From the NCBI RefSeq assembly GCF_003352085.1, contig NZ_CP025804.1, positions 1,674,001-1,738,000 of the forward strand: DNA of 64,000 nucleotides, in the 5' to 3' direction. The position numbers and the translations under genes are program-made. Within the stretch, counting starts at the first letter, position 1. The number at the start of each line of letters is the position of its first letter. The notes under the pieces were generated by a model, which saw only the letters and a list, made by a program, of their open reading frames with translations, did no database searches and was not told the origin of the DNA. This document shows, one piece after another, positions 1 to 8,424 of the stretch. Origin of the DNA: Sulfitobacter sp. SK012 (GTDB taxonomy: Bacteria; Pseudomonadota; Alphaproteobacteria; Rhodobacterales; Rhodobacteraceae).

Positions 1-281
1 CCAACTTGATCGAAACGGCACGTAAGCAGCGTTTCAACTACCTGCTTGTGGTGCGGATGCATCCCGAAACTGGATCGGCTGACGTAGCCCTACTTCACGT
101 GGGTTCCGGTGGGGTGATGGCTACTGCGCAAGCTGTCTCGCCCTCTGGTGGCCGACGCGGCTTTTGGGGCGGGCGGATCAAAAATCCTTCACGATTGCAG
201 CGCGCCACACTAAAAATTGCGCAAGCAACAGCCCCAGTTGTTGAAGAAATGTTGCGCGGTGCTGCGGAACGACAGCACTAA
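1..281 (+). CDS. C-terminal part of an unknown protein (5' end outside the window)
   Basis: The reading frame is open from the first bases of the window to a TAA at 279-281, so this is probably the 3' end of a longer gene; a TTG at position 6 is the only start-like codon near the edge. The visible 91-92 residues are basic, with a glycine/arginine-rich middle (GGRRGFWGGR) followed by a probable amphipathic helix. I do not recognise a family. Function cannot be assigned from this fragment. Confidence 0.5.
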   Translation, partial: NLIETARKQRFNYLLVVRMHPETGSADVALLHVGSGGVMATAQAVSPSGGRRGFWGGRIKNPSRLQRATLKIAQATAPVVEEMLRGAAERQH

Positions 282-519
282 TCACTTGGCTCACCTACAG
301 CATAGCAGACATTCCTGCAGCGCGCAGCATTGGTCACAACGGGCTCGAAGCTGCCATTCGCTGCGGTTGCGAGAGCCAAGTGATGCTACTTGAAGGCTTG
401 AAGCCGGCTGTGTGGACAAAGCGAACCTACTCCTGGCAGCTTTCGGTCCCAACGCGCCACGGGAATTGATTTTGCGCTAGGGCAGTCCTACGCTTTGCCC
501 AAACATGGCTGGAGGACAA

Positions 520-2136
520 ATGATGCCAAAGACCAGCGAACGACCAAATGTCATCTTGATCCTCGCGGACGATCTGGGATTTGCGGATCTCGGGGTTACG
601 GGTTCAGAAATCAAAACTCCGAATATTGATGCGCTGGCCCGCGATGGCACCATGTTGTCGGCCATGTACAACTGCGCCAGATGCTGTCCGACCCGCGCGT
701 CGTTGCTGACTGGGTTGTATCCACATAACGCAGGCGTCGGTCACATGGGGGCCAACCTTGGCACGCCTGCTTATCAAGGTTTTTTGCGCAACGACAGTGC
801 CACGATTGCAGAACATTTGCGGGCGAATGGCTACCGAACGTTGATGTCTGGGAAGTGGCATGTGGCGGGGGATTTCATGGCCCGAGAGGTCGATAGCTGG
901 CGGGTAGGGGATCTAGAGCACCCAACACCGCGGCAACGTGGCTTTGATCGATTTTATGGTATTGTGGACGGCGTCACGCATTTCTTCTCACCGCATTACA
1001 TGTTGGAAGACGATTCCCGAGTTGAGACCTTCCCCGATGATTTCTATTTCACCGATGCAATAACCGACAAAGCGATTGGTATGATCGAAGAGACGCCCGA
1101 TGACCAGCCGTTCTTCCTTTATCTGGCGCATACTGCCCCACATTGGCCGCTGCACGCCCATGAAGAGGACATCGCGCGCTATGATGGCGTTTATAACGCC
1201 GGTTGGGATGCCATACGTACCGCTCGGCACGAGACCATGAATGGTATGGGACTGTTCCAAAAGAACTGGGATATCTCTCCGCGCGATACTCAGGTGCATC
1301 CCTGGTCCACTGAGAAAAATACCGATTGGGAAGCTCGCAAGATGGCGACTTATGCTGCGATGGTGGACCGTATGGATCAATCCATTGGCCGTCTGATTGC
1401 AGAGCTTAAACGTATGGGGCAGTTCGATAATACGTTGATTATGTTTCTGTCCGACAACGGTGGCTGTGCTGAGTTTATGGCCGAAGATGGCTGGGCCAAG
1501 TTTTTCCCAGACACAACATCGGACGGCCGCAAAATTGAAATGGGTAACAGGCCAGACGTCATGCCGGGCGGGGCGTTAACCTATCAAAGCTATGACAAAC
1601 CTTGGGCAAACGTATCGAACGCGCCGTTTCGGCTGTTCAAACATTACGTACACGAAGGCGGAATATCGACGCCACTGGTCGCCCATTGGCCAAAAGGGTT
1701 TCAGCCACGCGACACCGCCCATGCTGCGTGCCACGTCGTGGACATCTTGCCCACGATCCTTGAGGCGACGGGGTGTTCCTATCAGACCGAGGTTGGAGGC
1801 CATGAAATCCAGCCAATGCAGGGGGAATCGTTGCTTTCGTTGTTCCAGGGCAAAGCATGGGATCGCGAACAACCGATCTTTTTCGAACATGAAGGGAATT
1901 CAGCGATCCGGCTGGGACAGTTCAAACTTGTGCGACAACATTCCCAGGACTGGGAACTCTACGACATGGAAGCGGATCGCACAGAATTGCACGACTTGGC
2001 TGGTACGTCCCCAAAGCTCGAGGCGGATTTGAAGGGTCAGTATTTGTCATGGGCAACACAAACCGGGGTTCTGGAATGGGACATAGCATTGCCCAAGTTA
2101 CTCGCCGCTTGGAAGATGGACTCCGCGGAGGGATAA
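520..2136 (+). CDS. Arylsulfatase (type I sulfatase family)
   Basis: Predicted type I sulfatase that hydrolyses sulfate esters with a formylglycine nucleophile. The N-terminus holds the metal-binding start of the fold (PNVILILADDLGFADLG). At about residues 55-59 is CCPTR, followed by ASLLTG, which is the C-x-P-x-R signature; the first Cys is the one converted to formylglycine. The later GKWH and SDNGG segments are also typical. GGAGG at 511-515 sits just upstream of tandem ATGs at 520 and 523, so I prefer these over the in-frame ATG at 505. The length (about 538 aa) is normal for the arylsulfatase A-like group. No secretion signal is obvious, and the activating enzyme is not in this window. 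Substrate unknown. Confidence 0.93.
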   Translation: MMPKTSERPNVILILADDLGFADLGVTGSEIKTPNIDALARDGTMLSAMYNCARCCPTRASLLTGLYPHNAGVGHMGANLGTPAYQGFLRNDSATIAEHLRANGYRTLMSGKWHVAGDFMAREVDSWRVGDLEHPTPRQRGFDRFYGIVDGVTHFFSPHYMLEDDSRVETFPDDFYFTDAITDKAIGMIEETPDDQPFFLYLAHTAPHWPLHAHEEDIARYDGVYNAGWDAIRTARHETMNGMGLFQKNWDISPRDTQVHPWSTEKNTDWEARKMATYAAMVDRMDQSIGRLIAELKRMGQFDNTLIMFLSDNGGCAEFMAEDGWAKFFPDTTSDGRKIEMGNRPDVMPGGALTYQSYDKPWANVSNAPFRLFKHYVHEGGISTPLVAHWPKGFQPRDTAHAACHVVDILPTILEATGCSYQTEVGGHEIQPMQGESLLSLFQGKAWDREQPIFFEHEGNSAIRLGQFKLVRQHSQDWELYDMEADRTELHDLAGTSPKLEADLKGQYLSWATQTGVLEWDIALPKLLAAWKMDSAEG

Positions 2137-2220
2137 CACTCGCTGTCGAAGCTACAGAAAAACAGCGCTGATTTGGGTGAGGCCGGTGTTTTTCCAAGCA
2201 ACAATAACGGCTTGGTGAAG

Positions 2221-2304
2221 TGGTGGGCGACCCTGGAATCGAACCAGGCGTGCGTCTCCGCGAGGGAGTTACAGTCCCCTGCCACACCTTGCGGCCTGTC
2301 GCCC
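2221..2304 (-). tRNA. tRNA-Tyr (anticodon GTA)
   Basis: Read on the minus strand, the gene starts GGGCGAC and ends GTCGCCC-A-CCA, giving a perfect 7-bp acceptor stem with an encoded CCA. The anticodon loop is CTGTAAC (anticodon GTA), the long variable arm typical of bacterial tRNA-Tyr is present, and the T-loop reads GTTCGATTC. Total length is 84 nt. The gene stands alone between the arylsulfatase and rlmB. Confidence 0.97.
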
Positions 2305-2755
2305 ACTGACGGGCTGATTACCTGTGGGTCTGATAAGCGTCAACCACAAAATGGGCCAATCTGCTGTGTCATGGGCCCAGAACGCGCGCTGGCGCTATTT
2401 GCACAGTTTTTCATATGTTTCATCACAGTCGCGCAGCGAAGTATGTTGAAAATGAAGTTCATACAATTGATGATCCCGGCCACGGATGCAGCCTTGATCC
2501 ATTTGCCGCGTAGGTTCGTCGAATTTGGAGCCCGATCGACCTGCGAGCGGTCTGTTAGCCTTTCAATAACCGGTGTTTATGCGATTTTACGCAGCGCGGT
2601 TGGATACGGCCTGTCATGTTCAAATCGTCGACGGTAACAGCTTGCTGGGTGCTTACGGCCTTCACAGCGGGGCTGCTGTGGTTTATCGCATTCATTGCGG
2701 TGCCCTGAGACCTGACACACGGGTCCAGCCCGCCCGAGCTGCGGAAGGGCGCGTG
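2305..2755. other. Gene-free stretch between tRNA-Tyr and rlmB
   Basis: About 450 bases with no convincing gene. The rlmB frame stays open upstream from 2573, but the translated extension is unlike the family and has no good ribosome-binding site. The promoters of tRNA-Tyr (minus) and rlmB (plus) should lie here. I saw no repeat or terminator. Confidence 0.5.
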
Positions 2756-3532
2756 ATGAAAAAACCAAAGTGGGTTGTGCAAAAAGAACAGGACAAGAAG
2801 GTCGAGGCGAATTTGACGCTTTGGCTCTTTGGCCTGCATGCGGTGCGCGATGCGCTGGTGAACCCTGGCCGCGAAAAGCTGAAGCTGATGGTGACGCCAA
2901 ATGCTGAGGTAAAGCTGGCAGATGCGATTGCTGAGGCAGGGATCGTGCCCGAGATCATAGAGCCACGCAATTTCCGCCCGCCCATCGATCAAAATTCCGT
3001 TCACCAAGGGGCCGTGCTTGAGGTTAAGCCGCTCAATTGGGGAAAGCTTGAGGATGTGTGCATCGGGGCCGAGGCACCGCGTGTGCTGCTACTGGACCGG
3101 GTGACGGATCCGCATAATGTCGGTGCGATATTGCGCTCGGCTGAAGTGCTGGGTGCCTCGGCAGTAATCGGAACGCGGCACCATTCGGCACCGGAAACCG
3201 GTGCGCTTGCGAAATCGGCCTCAGGCGCGCTGGAGCGCCAACCGTATTTGCGTGTGCGCAATTTGGCGGATGCAATCCGAGAGCTACAGGCGATGGGATA
3301 TCTCGTGCTCGGGCTTGATGGCGAAGCTGAATTGACCATCGAAGCCGCTGTCGAGGGCAAACGTGACCGACCTGTGGCACTGGTGCTGGGGGCCGAGGGG
3401 CCGGGTTTGCGCGCAAAGACACGCGAAACGGTGGATGCGCTGGTGCGTATCGATGCCAGCGGTGGCTTTGGGTCGTTGAACGTATCGAACGCCGCGGCGA
3501 TTGCGCTCTATGCCAGTCGCCCGCACGGCTAA
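2756..3532 (+). CDS. rlmB: 23S rRNA 2'-O-methyltransferase of the TrmH/RlmB (SPOUT) family
   Basis: Likely methylates the 2'-OH of a guanosine in 23S rRNA (G2251 in E. coli numbering) using S-adenosylmethionine. The N-terminal part (LWLFGLHAVRDAL) is the small substrate-binding domain. The SPOUT domain follows with LLLDRVTDPHNVGAILRSAEVLGA, then ALVLGAEGPGL and SLNVSNAAAIALY, the three motifs that form the knotted SAM site. I chose ATG 2756 because a GGAAGG lies about 8 bases upstream and the product (258 aa) matches the family length; the frame remains open to 2573. It is followed by a small zinc-ribbon gene 6 bases downstream, probably in one operon. Confidence 0.93.
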   Translation: MKKPKWVVQKEQDKKVEANLTLWLFGLHAVRDALVNPGREKLKLMVTPNAEVKLADAIAEAGIVPEIIEPRNFRPPIDQNSVHQGAVLEVKPLNWGKLEDVCIGAEAPRVLLLDRVTDPHNVGAILRSAEVLGASAVIGTRHHSAPETGALAKSASGALERQPYLRVRNLADAIRELQAMGYLVLGLDGEAELTIEAAVEGKRDRPVALVLGAEGPGLRAKTRETVDALVRIDASGGFGSLNVSNAAAIALYASRPHG

Positions 3533-3538
3533 GCGCGG

Positions 3539-3820
3539 ATGATCACCAAGATCACGACCTGCTGTCATTGCGGGACGCGCGCGGTGTTGCGACTTGATGG
3601 GGTCCGGCACACGCTAAGCTGTGACAGTTGCGGGGCACCGCTTTCGCGGATGAAGGCTCTGCCCATGGCCCCGAAGTTTCAAAAGATAACCATCAGCCAT
3701 CAACTGCCCCCCAAGCGGAAAAAGTCGAAAAAGGTCAAAAAAACGCGCCGTTTTTATGGGCGCTGGTTAAAGAATGTGGCCGAAGATGTTTTCGATTTCG
3801 TCGAGGACGTTTTTGACTAA
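3539..3820 (+). CDS. Small zinc-ribbon-like protein of unknown function
   Basis: A 93-residue protein starting 6 bases after the rlmB stop, so probably co-transcribed. It has two CxxC pairs (CCHCG near residue 8 and CDSCG near residue 29), which suggests one zinc ribbon. A strongly basic lysine-rich stretch follows (KRKKSKKVKKTRR), and the C-terminus is acidic (AEDVFDFVEDVFD). The basic segment suggests nucleic-acid binding and the rlmB linkage suggests a ribosome-related role, but both are inference. I do not know a characterised homologue. Confidence 0.75.
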   Translation: MITKITTCCHCGTRAVLRLDGVRHTLSCDSCGAPLSRMKALPMAPKFQKITISHQLPPKRKKSKKVKKTRRFYGRWLKNVAEDVFDFVEDVFD

Positions 3821-3887
3821 ATAGACCATCGGCCAAAACACGCTAAATCCCCGCCATTTCCCCAAGTTTTTTCCACAGGGTCTTTTT

Positions 3888-3914
3888 TTGCCAAAAGGAG
3901 CACCTATTTAATAA
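3888..3914 (+). promoter_or_regulatory. Candidate promoter for the 3921-4010 RNA
   Basis: TTGCCA at 3888-3893 and an AT-rich TAATAA at 3909-3914 lie 15 bases apart (TAATTG at 3912-3917 would give 18). The expected start is close to 3921, where the structured RNA begins. Spacing and sequence are plausible but not strong. Confidence 0.35.
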
Positions 3915-3920
3915 TTGAAG

Positions 3921-4010
3921 GCAGCAGGTTTGGAACTCCTGCAACGCCCTTGACTGTCCCTCGTTCCAAACCTTTGCGCCCGTTGGATATTCCATCGGGT
4001 GCTTTTTTTT
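3921..4010 (+). ncRNA. Candidate small RNA or leader RNA with alternative hairpins
   Basis: A roughly 90-nt non-coding stretch packed with pairing potential. AGGTTTGGAAC (3926-3936) is perfectly complementary to GTTCCAAACCT (3963-3973). The first arm can instead form a short hairpin, GCAGG (3924-3928) with CCTGC (3938-3942). A very good intrinsic terminator ends it at 4010. It could be an independent small RNA, or a leader controlling the CoA-binding gene whose ATG is 27 bases beyond the terminator. It does not look like 6S, tmRNA, SRP RNA or RNase P RNA. Confidence 0.5.
3976..4010 (+). terminator. Strong intrinsic terminator
   Basis: GCGCCCG (3976-3982) pairs with CGGGTGC (3996-4002), and TGGA pairs with TCCA inside the stem. 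Eight T residues follow (4003-4010). This is one of the clearest rho-independent terminators in the window and it faces the downstream gene. Confidence 0.85.
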
Positions 4011-4036
4011 GTGCATTTACCGCGCTAGAAGGGGGG

Positions 4037-4504
4037 ATGAATTATTCTGATGCCTTATTGCGCGATGTCTTGAACCGGACCAAACGCATTGCCGTGGTTG
4101 GCGTGTCGAGTAACCCCGTGCGCCCCAGCTATTTTGTAGCGCGTTATCTGACCCTTAAGGGGTATGATGTGGTGCCGGTGAACCCCGGAATTGCAGGGCA
4201 AAAGCTGTTCGGAAAGATCGCTGTCGGGAGCCTTGAAGAAATCGAAGGGGGCGTGGATATGGTCGACATCTTTCGGCGTTCAGAAGCTGTGCCTGAAATT
4301 GTCGCATCTGCGCTGGCGGCGTTCCCTGCGCTAGGTACGATCTGGATGCAATTGGGCGTGCAGCATGACGCGGCAGCGGCCCAAGCCGAAGCGCGAGGCG
4401 TGACCGTTATTCAGGATCGCTGCCCAAAAATCGAATACCAACGCCTGTTTGGTGAGTTGCGCATGGGTGGTTTTGCGACCGGTATTATTTCAAGCAAACT
4501 CTGA
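4037..4504 (+). CDS. CoA-binding domain protein (YccU-like)
   Basis: A 155-residue single-domain protein of the CoA_binding_2/YccU family with a Rossmann fold that binds CoA or a related nucleotide. The N-terminal KRIAVVGVSSNPVRPSYFVARYL is the nucleotide-binding loop, and VDMVDIFRRSEAVPEIV and IWMQLGVQHDAAAAQAEARG are typical family blocks. The C-terminal DRCPKIEYQRLFGEL is also conserved. I chose ATG 4037, preceded by AAGGGGGG, over upstream in-frame codons that run through the terminator. The physiological role of the family is poorly known. It converges on hisE with only 9 bases between stops. Confidence 0.9.
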   Translation: MNYSDALLRDVLNRTKRIAVVGVSSNPVRPSYFVARYLTLKGYDVVPVNPGIAGQKLFGKIAVGSLEEIEGGVDMVDIFRRSEAVPEIVASALAAFPALGTIWMQLGVQHDAAAAQAEARGVTVIQDRCPKIEYQRLFGELRMGGFATGIISSKL

Positions 4505-4513
4505 GGTGCAGTT

Positions 4514-4819
4514 CTACCGCGCCGCTTTTTCCGCGATGCCCGATTGGGATTGCCGATTAGAGAGTTCGGTCAAGACATCCTCAAGCGGGACATCGCGCGC
4601 GGCCAGCATCACCAGCAAATGATACAGGACATCCGCGGCCTCAGCGGTAAGGGCTTCGCGGTCCCCTTTGACGGCTTCAATGATAGCTTCAACCGCTTCT
4701 TCGCCGAATTTTTCGGCGCATTTCTCTGGACCCTTGGAGAGCAATTGTGCGGTCCAACTTGAGCCGGGATCAGCCGCTTTGCGAGTCAGGATCGTGGCAT
4801 AAAGTTCATCAAGCGTCAT
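4514..4819 (-). CDS. hisE: Phosphoribosyl-ATP pyrophosphatase
   Basis: Second step of histidine synthesis: removes pyrophosphate from PR-ATP. The protein (101 aa) is an all-alpha MazG-like fold with the metal-binding [14 protein letters not shown] segment around residues 36-49 and [12 protein letters not shown] after it, as in HisE. Its start overlaps the end of hisF by 4 bases (ATGA), so it is the last gene of a translationally coupled hisA-hisF-hisE unit. Confidence 0.95.
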   Translation of the reverse strand: MTLDELYATILTRKAADPGSSWTAQLLSKGPEKCAEKFGEEAVEAIIEAVKGDREALTAEAADVLYHLLVMLAARDVPLEDVLTELSNRQSQSGIAEKAAR

Positions 4820-5577
4820 GTGAGCCTCATTGGGATGCCTGCGGCGGCCATGTGCTGTTTGGCCTGCGCGACGGTGAATTCGCCGAAGTGAAAAATTGAC
4901 GCGGCAAGCACCGCAGAGGCACCGCCCTTGGTTACGCCTTCGACCAGATGATCCAGCGTGCCAACGCCACCAGATGCGATAACCGGAACGCTCACAGCGT
5001 CCGAAATGGCGCGGGTGAGGGGTAGGTTGAAGCCTTGCTTGGTGCCGTCGCGGTCCATGGAGGTCAACAAAATCTCCCCAGCCCCTTTTGCGGTAACGGT
5101 TTTGGCAAATTCAACAGCATCGATACCGGTGGCTTTGCGCCCGCCGTGGGTGAATATTTCCCATTTGCCGGGCGATACGGTTTTGGCATCGATCGCAACA
5201 ACAATGCACTGGCTGCCAAAGTGATCAGCAGCCTCCGAGACAACATCGGGGTTTGCAACAGCCGCAGAATTAAAGCTGACCTTGTCGGCCCCTGCGAGGA
5301 GCAAAGCGCGAACATCCGCAGCCGTACGGACGCCGCCGCCAACGGTCAGAGGGATATAGCAATGCTCCGCTGTGCGGCGCACAAGGTCGAACATCGTGCC
5401 GCGGTTTTCATGGGTTGCATGAATGTCGAGAAAACACAGCTCATCCGCGCCTGCCGCGTCATAAGCGATGGCTGCATCAACGGGATCGCCTGCATCGCGC
5501 AGGCCGACAAAATTGACACCTTTGACAACGCGGCCATCAGCAACGTCGAGACAGGGAATGATGCGGGTTTTAAGCAT
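4816..5577 (-). CDS. hisF: Imidazole glycerol phosphate synthase, cyclase subunit
   Basis: Pairs with HisH to convert PRFAR plus ammonia into imidazole glycerol phosphate and AICAR. This is a (beta/alpha)8 barrel of 253 aa. The catalytic Asp11 ([10 protein letters not shown]) and the second Asp in IVVAIDAKT are present, as are the phosphate-binding glycines in GGGVRT and [11 protein letters not shown]. The hisF stop overlaps the hisE start. About 100 bases separate it from hisA. Confidence 0.97.
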   Translation of the reverse strand: MLKTRIIPCLDVADGRVVKGVNFVGLRDAGDPVDAAIAYDAAGADELCFLDIHATHENRGTMFDLVRRTAEHCYIPLTVGGGVRTAADVRALLLAGADKVSFNSAAVANPDVVSEAADHFGSQCIVVAIDAKTVSPGKWEIFTHGGRKATGIDAVEFAKTVTAKGAGEILLTSMDRDGTKQGFNLPLTRAISDAVSVPVIASGGVGTLDHLVEGVTKGGASAVLAASIFHFGEFTVAQAKQHMAAAGIPMRLT

Positions 5578-5675
5578 GTGGGTGGTTTAGTCCGGGGTTC
5601 GCTCTGGGGCAAGTGAAGAGGTGAGGGGGCAAGTTCCCATAGCTTCTACCAGCTGGATAGTTTGGCCAACAGGTA

Positions 5676-6395
5676 TCAGGATTTCAGGGCCGAAAGCGCT
5701 TCGCCAAGATCAATCGCCCCGTCGTATAACGCGCGACCTGAAATGGCACCCGAGATAACACCCGTGGCTTTGAGCGCTGCAAGATCGGCCAGCGACGACA
5801 CACCACCTGATGCGATCACGGGTATGGAAACTGCGCGTGCAAGGGCGGCTGTGGCATCAATATTGGGGCCGGCCATCGCACCGTCGCGGTTGATGTCGGT
5901 ATAGATGATCGCAGCCACACCTGCATCTTCGAACGATTTGGCAAGGTCCGTTACCATGACGTCGGTTTCCGTGGCCCAGCCTTTTGTTGCGACGCGGCCG
6001 TTGCGCGCGTCAATGCCAACGGCGACTTGGGAAGGGAAGGCTTTGGCGGCCTCGCGCACCAACTCGGGGTTTTCGACAGCGACAGTTCCGAGGATCACGC
6101 GGGCGAGCCCCTTATCAAGCCATGCCTCAATCGTGGCCATATCCCGAATGCCGCCACCCAGTTGTGCGGGGACCTTGCAGGATTTCAGTATCGCCTCAAC
6201 GGGGGCGGCATTTACCGGCTGGCCCGCAAAAGCGCCATTAAGATCAACTAGATGCAACCATTCACAGCCCGCATCCACAAAACTGCGGGCTTGGGCTGCT
6301 GGGTCGTCGTTAAAAACGGTTGATTGCGCCATGTCGCCGTGCACAAGGCGGACGGCTTGGCCATCCTTAAGGTCTATCGCGGGGTAGAGGATCAT
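5676..6395 (-). CDS. hisA: ProFAR isomerase (phosphoribosyl-formimino-AICAR-P isomerase)
   Basis: Isomerises ProFAR to PRFAR, the substrate of HisF/HisH. The protein has 239 aa and a (beta/alpha)8 barrel, with catalytic Asp8 ([11 protein letters not shown]) and the second acid in [14 protein letters not shown] and ASGGVSSL form the phosphate-binding loops. The frame is open to 6455, but the family start is MILYPAID, giving an ATG at 6395 with GAAAGGG upstream. HisA and HisH are adjacent in many relatives; here about 2.7 kb separates them. Confidence 0.96.
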   Translation of the reverse strand: MILYPAIDLKDGQAVRLVHGDMAQSTVFNDDPAAQARSFVDAGCEWLHLVDLNGAFAGQPVNAAPVEAILKSCKVPAQLGGGIRDMATIEAWLDKGLARVILGTVAVENPELVREAAKAFPSQVAVGIDARNGRVATKGWATETDVMVTDLAKSFEDAGVAAIIYTDINRDGAMAGPNIDATAALARAVSIPVIASGGVSSLADLAALKATGVISGAISGRALYDGAIDLGEALSALKS

Positions 6396-6531
6396 GAAAC
6401 TTGCCCTTTCGCAAGGTGTTTGGGGCGGTTTTGCATGGATCGTGGTGATGTGCAACGCGACCCAACGTCAGGCTTGCCTGCGCGGGGACGTGGCTATCAA
6501 ACTGCGGCTCAGGTTACGGGAGGAATGTACC

Positions 6532-6915
6532 ATGAAGATGTTTTTGGCCGCAGTGGCATTGGGAGTTGGCTTTGGTGGGGCGGCATTTGCCGATCCGGTT
6601 TTAGGGGTCTGGAAGACGCAGGTTGATGATGGCGCTTATGCCCATGTCGAGGTCAGCGCTTGTGGCGCGGCATTGTGCGGTGTGATCGCGCGCACATTCA
6701 ATGACACGGGTGAGTATAAATCGGACAACATCGGCAAAAAGCTGGTGTGGGATATGCAGCCCGTCGGCGGTGGTGCGTACAAAAAGGGAAAGATCTGGCA
6801 GCCCAGCACAGACAAAACCTACAAATCCAAGATGGCGTTGTCGGGTGACACGCTCAAAGTATCTGGCTGCGTGGGTCCTATCTGTAAAAAGCAAACATGG
6901 TCGCGGGTAAATTAA
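6532..6915 (+). CDS. DUF2147 exported protein
   Basis: A 127-residue protein with a signal peptide (MKMFLAAVALGVGFGGAAFA, cleavage after AFA) and a single DUF2147 domain (DPVLGVWKTQVDDGAYAHVEVSACGAALCGVI to the C-terminal CKKQTW). Four cysteines may form disulfides, consistent with a periplasmic location. ATG 6532 is preceded by GGGAGGA. Function of the family is unknown. It lies divergent from hisA. Confidence 0.88.
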   Translation: MKMFLAAVALGVGFGGAAFADPVLGVWKTQVDDGAYAHVEVSACGAALCGVIARTFNDTGEYKSDNIGKKLVWDMQPVGGGAYKKGKIWQPSTDKTYKSKMALSGDTLKVSGCVGPICKKQTWSRVN

Positions 6916-6937
6916 CCGCGGGTTTGCTCGCGGTTAA
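6912..6937. repeat. 9-bp perfect inverted repeat at the DUF2147 stop codon
   Basis: TTAACCGCG (6912-6920) and CGCGGTTAA (6929-6937) flank an 8-base loop, and the left arm contains the DUF2147 stop codon. No T-run follows, so it is at best a transcript-end stabiliser or a weak terminator. Confidence 0.5.
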
Positions 6938-7348
6938 ATGGCCGAAGCTGGCCTGATTTTACGATCTTGGAAGAATGCGAAGGGGCAATGGGCGTGATCT
7001 TACGCCTGTTGCCCGTTTTGTTTGAACGGATGCAAGGACGACAAGGTTTTGTTCTTATCGGGCGGCAAATTGCTTTTGGCAGAAACCGGTCCGGCGAAGT
7101 TGCGCCACTAATATTTTGCGAGCTTCTTGTTGCGCGCAGACACAATAGAGCAGCGTTTTTCCGCATTTTTTTCATAACTCCTCCTGTATTCCTTTATACT
7201 CAAAGGCCCCGAACCCTGTACTATGTGTGGTGTGTGGGTGGAGCAATGAGGGCAGCGTGGGTGAACCGGCCGTCAGACAAAGACAGATTGCCAGCGAGGG
7301 CCTATCCAGAGACGCTGGAACAACCTGAAGCGGCGAGTAGGTTTATCT
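6938..7348. other. Gene-free stretch before the haloalkane-dehalogenase-like gene
   Basis: About 410 bases without a convincing gene on either strand. Open frames here lack ribosome-binding sites and recognisable protein features. The promoter of the hydrolase gene at 7349 is expected in the second half. Base composition is slightly more AT-rich than the neighbouring genes. Confidence 0.4.
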
Positions 7349-8248
7349 ATGGACGTATTGAGAACTCCCGACGATCATTTTTCAAACCTGCCGGGTTACG
7401 CTTTTGCACCGAATTACGTCGATGACCTAAGGGGCTATGAAGGTCTCCGGGTGCACTATGTGGACCAGGGCGCGGACGATGCAAACCGGACGTTCCTATG
7501 CCTGCCGGGAGAGCCAACATGGGCTTACCTGTTTCGCCACATGATACCCGTTTTTTCGGATTCGGGTGCGCGGGTGGTTGTGCCAGATTGGTTGGGTTTT
7601 GGAAGGTCCGACAAACCCGTCGATGACGCAGTCTATACCTTTGATTTTCACCGCAACATGATGCTTGCCTTCATCGAGAAACTGGACCTTCAGAACATCA
7701 CCTTGGTTGTGCAAGATTGGGGCGGTATTCTGGGGCTGACTCTGCCAATGGATCAACGCGACCGATTTTCCCGATTGATTGTCATGAATACGGCAATCCC
7801 GGTTGGAGAAAGCCTTGGCGAGGGGTTTCATGGCTGGAAAGATTATGTGGCAAGCCGGCCTGACATGGATTGCGGCGCATTGATGAAGCGGGCCTGCCCA
7901 CATTTGACCGAGGCAGAGGCGCAAGCCTATGAGGCACCGTTCCCGGATCAACGTTACAAAGCGGGCGTTCGCCGGTTTCCGCAATTGGTAATGATTGAGC
8001 CGGGGATGGACGGTGCCGAAACAGCAATGCGCGCACAAAAATTCTGGCAATCTGAGTGGGAGGGTGAAAGCTTCATGGCCATCGGAGCAAAAGATCCGGT
8101 TCTGGGCGTGCCAGTGATGAATAAGTTGCGCGAAACCATCAGAAACTGCCCAGAACCAATGGTTTTGGAAGAAGCCGGGCATTTTGTGCAGGAGTGGGGT
8201 GACTCGGTTGCGCGGGCGGCAATGAAGCACTTTGGCGACAATTGCTGA
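7349..8248 (+). CDS. Haloalkane dehalogenase-like alpha/beta hydrolase (HLD-I type)
   Basis: The 299-residue protein resembles the DhlA-type (HLD-I) haloalkane dehalogenases, which displace halide from alkyl halides by a covalent ester mechanism. The nucleophile Asp123 and a halide-binding Trp124 are visible in VVQDWGG; the oxyanion-side motif is PGEPTWAYLFR (residues 54-63). The expected catalytic acid is Asp249 (MAIGAKDPVLG) and the base is His278 (EEAGHFVQEWG). A cap-domain Trp163 may be the second halide ligand. Substrate is unknown, and related hydrolases exist that do not dehalogenate. It sits alone between split his genes, convergent with the ACT-domain gene. Confidence 0.87.
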   Translation: MDVLRTPDDHFSNLPGYAFAPNYVDDLRGYEGLRVHYVDQGADDANRTFLCLPGEPTWAYLFRHMIPVFSDSGARVVVPDWLGFGRSDKPVDDAVYTFDFHRNMMLAFIEKLDLQNITLVVQDWGGILGLTLPMDQRDRFSRLIVMNTAIPVGESLGEGFHGWKDYVASRPDMDCGALMKRACPHLTEAEAQAYEAPFPDQRYKAGVRRFPQLVMIEPGMDGAETAMRAQKFWQSEWEGESFMAIGAKDPVLGVPVMNKLRETIRNCPEPMVLEEAGHFVQEWGDSVARAAMKHFGDNC

Positions 8249-8424
8249 GTGAGCCGATTAACCTGGGCTAACAGTTCGCTTTGGGCCCCGATCGGGCATG
8301 GAACAGACATCTGGCCCATTTTGCCGAGCGCCCACTCTGGTGTCTAAAAAGGTGTAGTTGAACTGATGCCTTCTCTGCGAGACTAACCTACCAGTTCATG
8401 TAACGCTTCCAGTTCAGGCAGCAT

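Noticed and set aside
282..504. A gene between the first frame and the arylsulfatase
   Set aside because: No frame with start signal or recognisable product; only phrases resembling degenerate intergenic DNA.
6912..7175. An 87-codon minus-strand gene after DUF2147
   Set aside because: Basic, low-complexity translation, no ribosome-binding site, and it overlaps the palindrome at the DUF2147 stop.
7176..7200. ACTCCTCCTG as another anti-SD RNA loop
   Set aside because: The motif is there on the plus strand but no flanking arms pair, so it lacks the hairpin seen near the DUF1127 gene.
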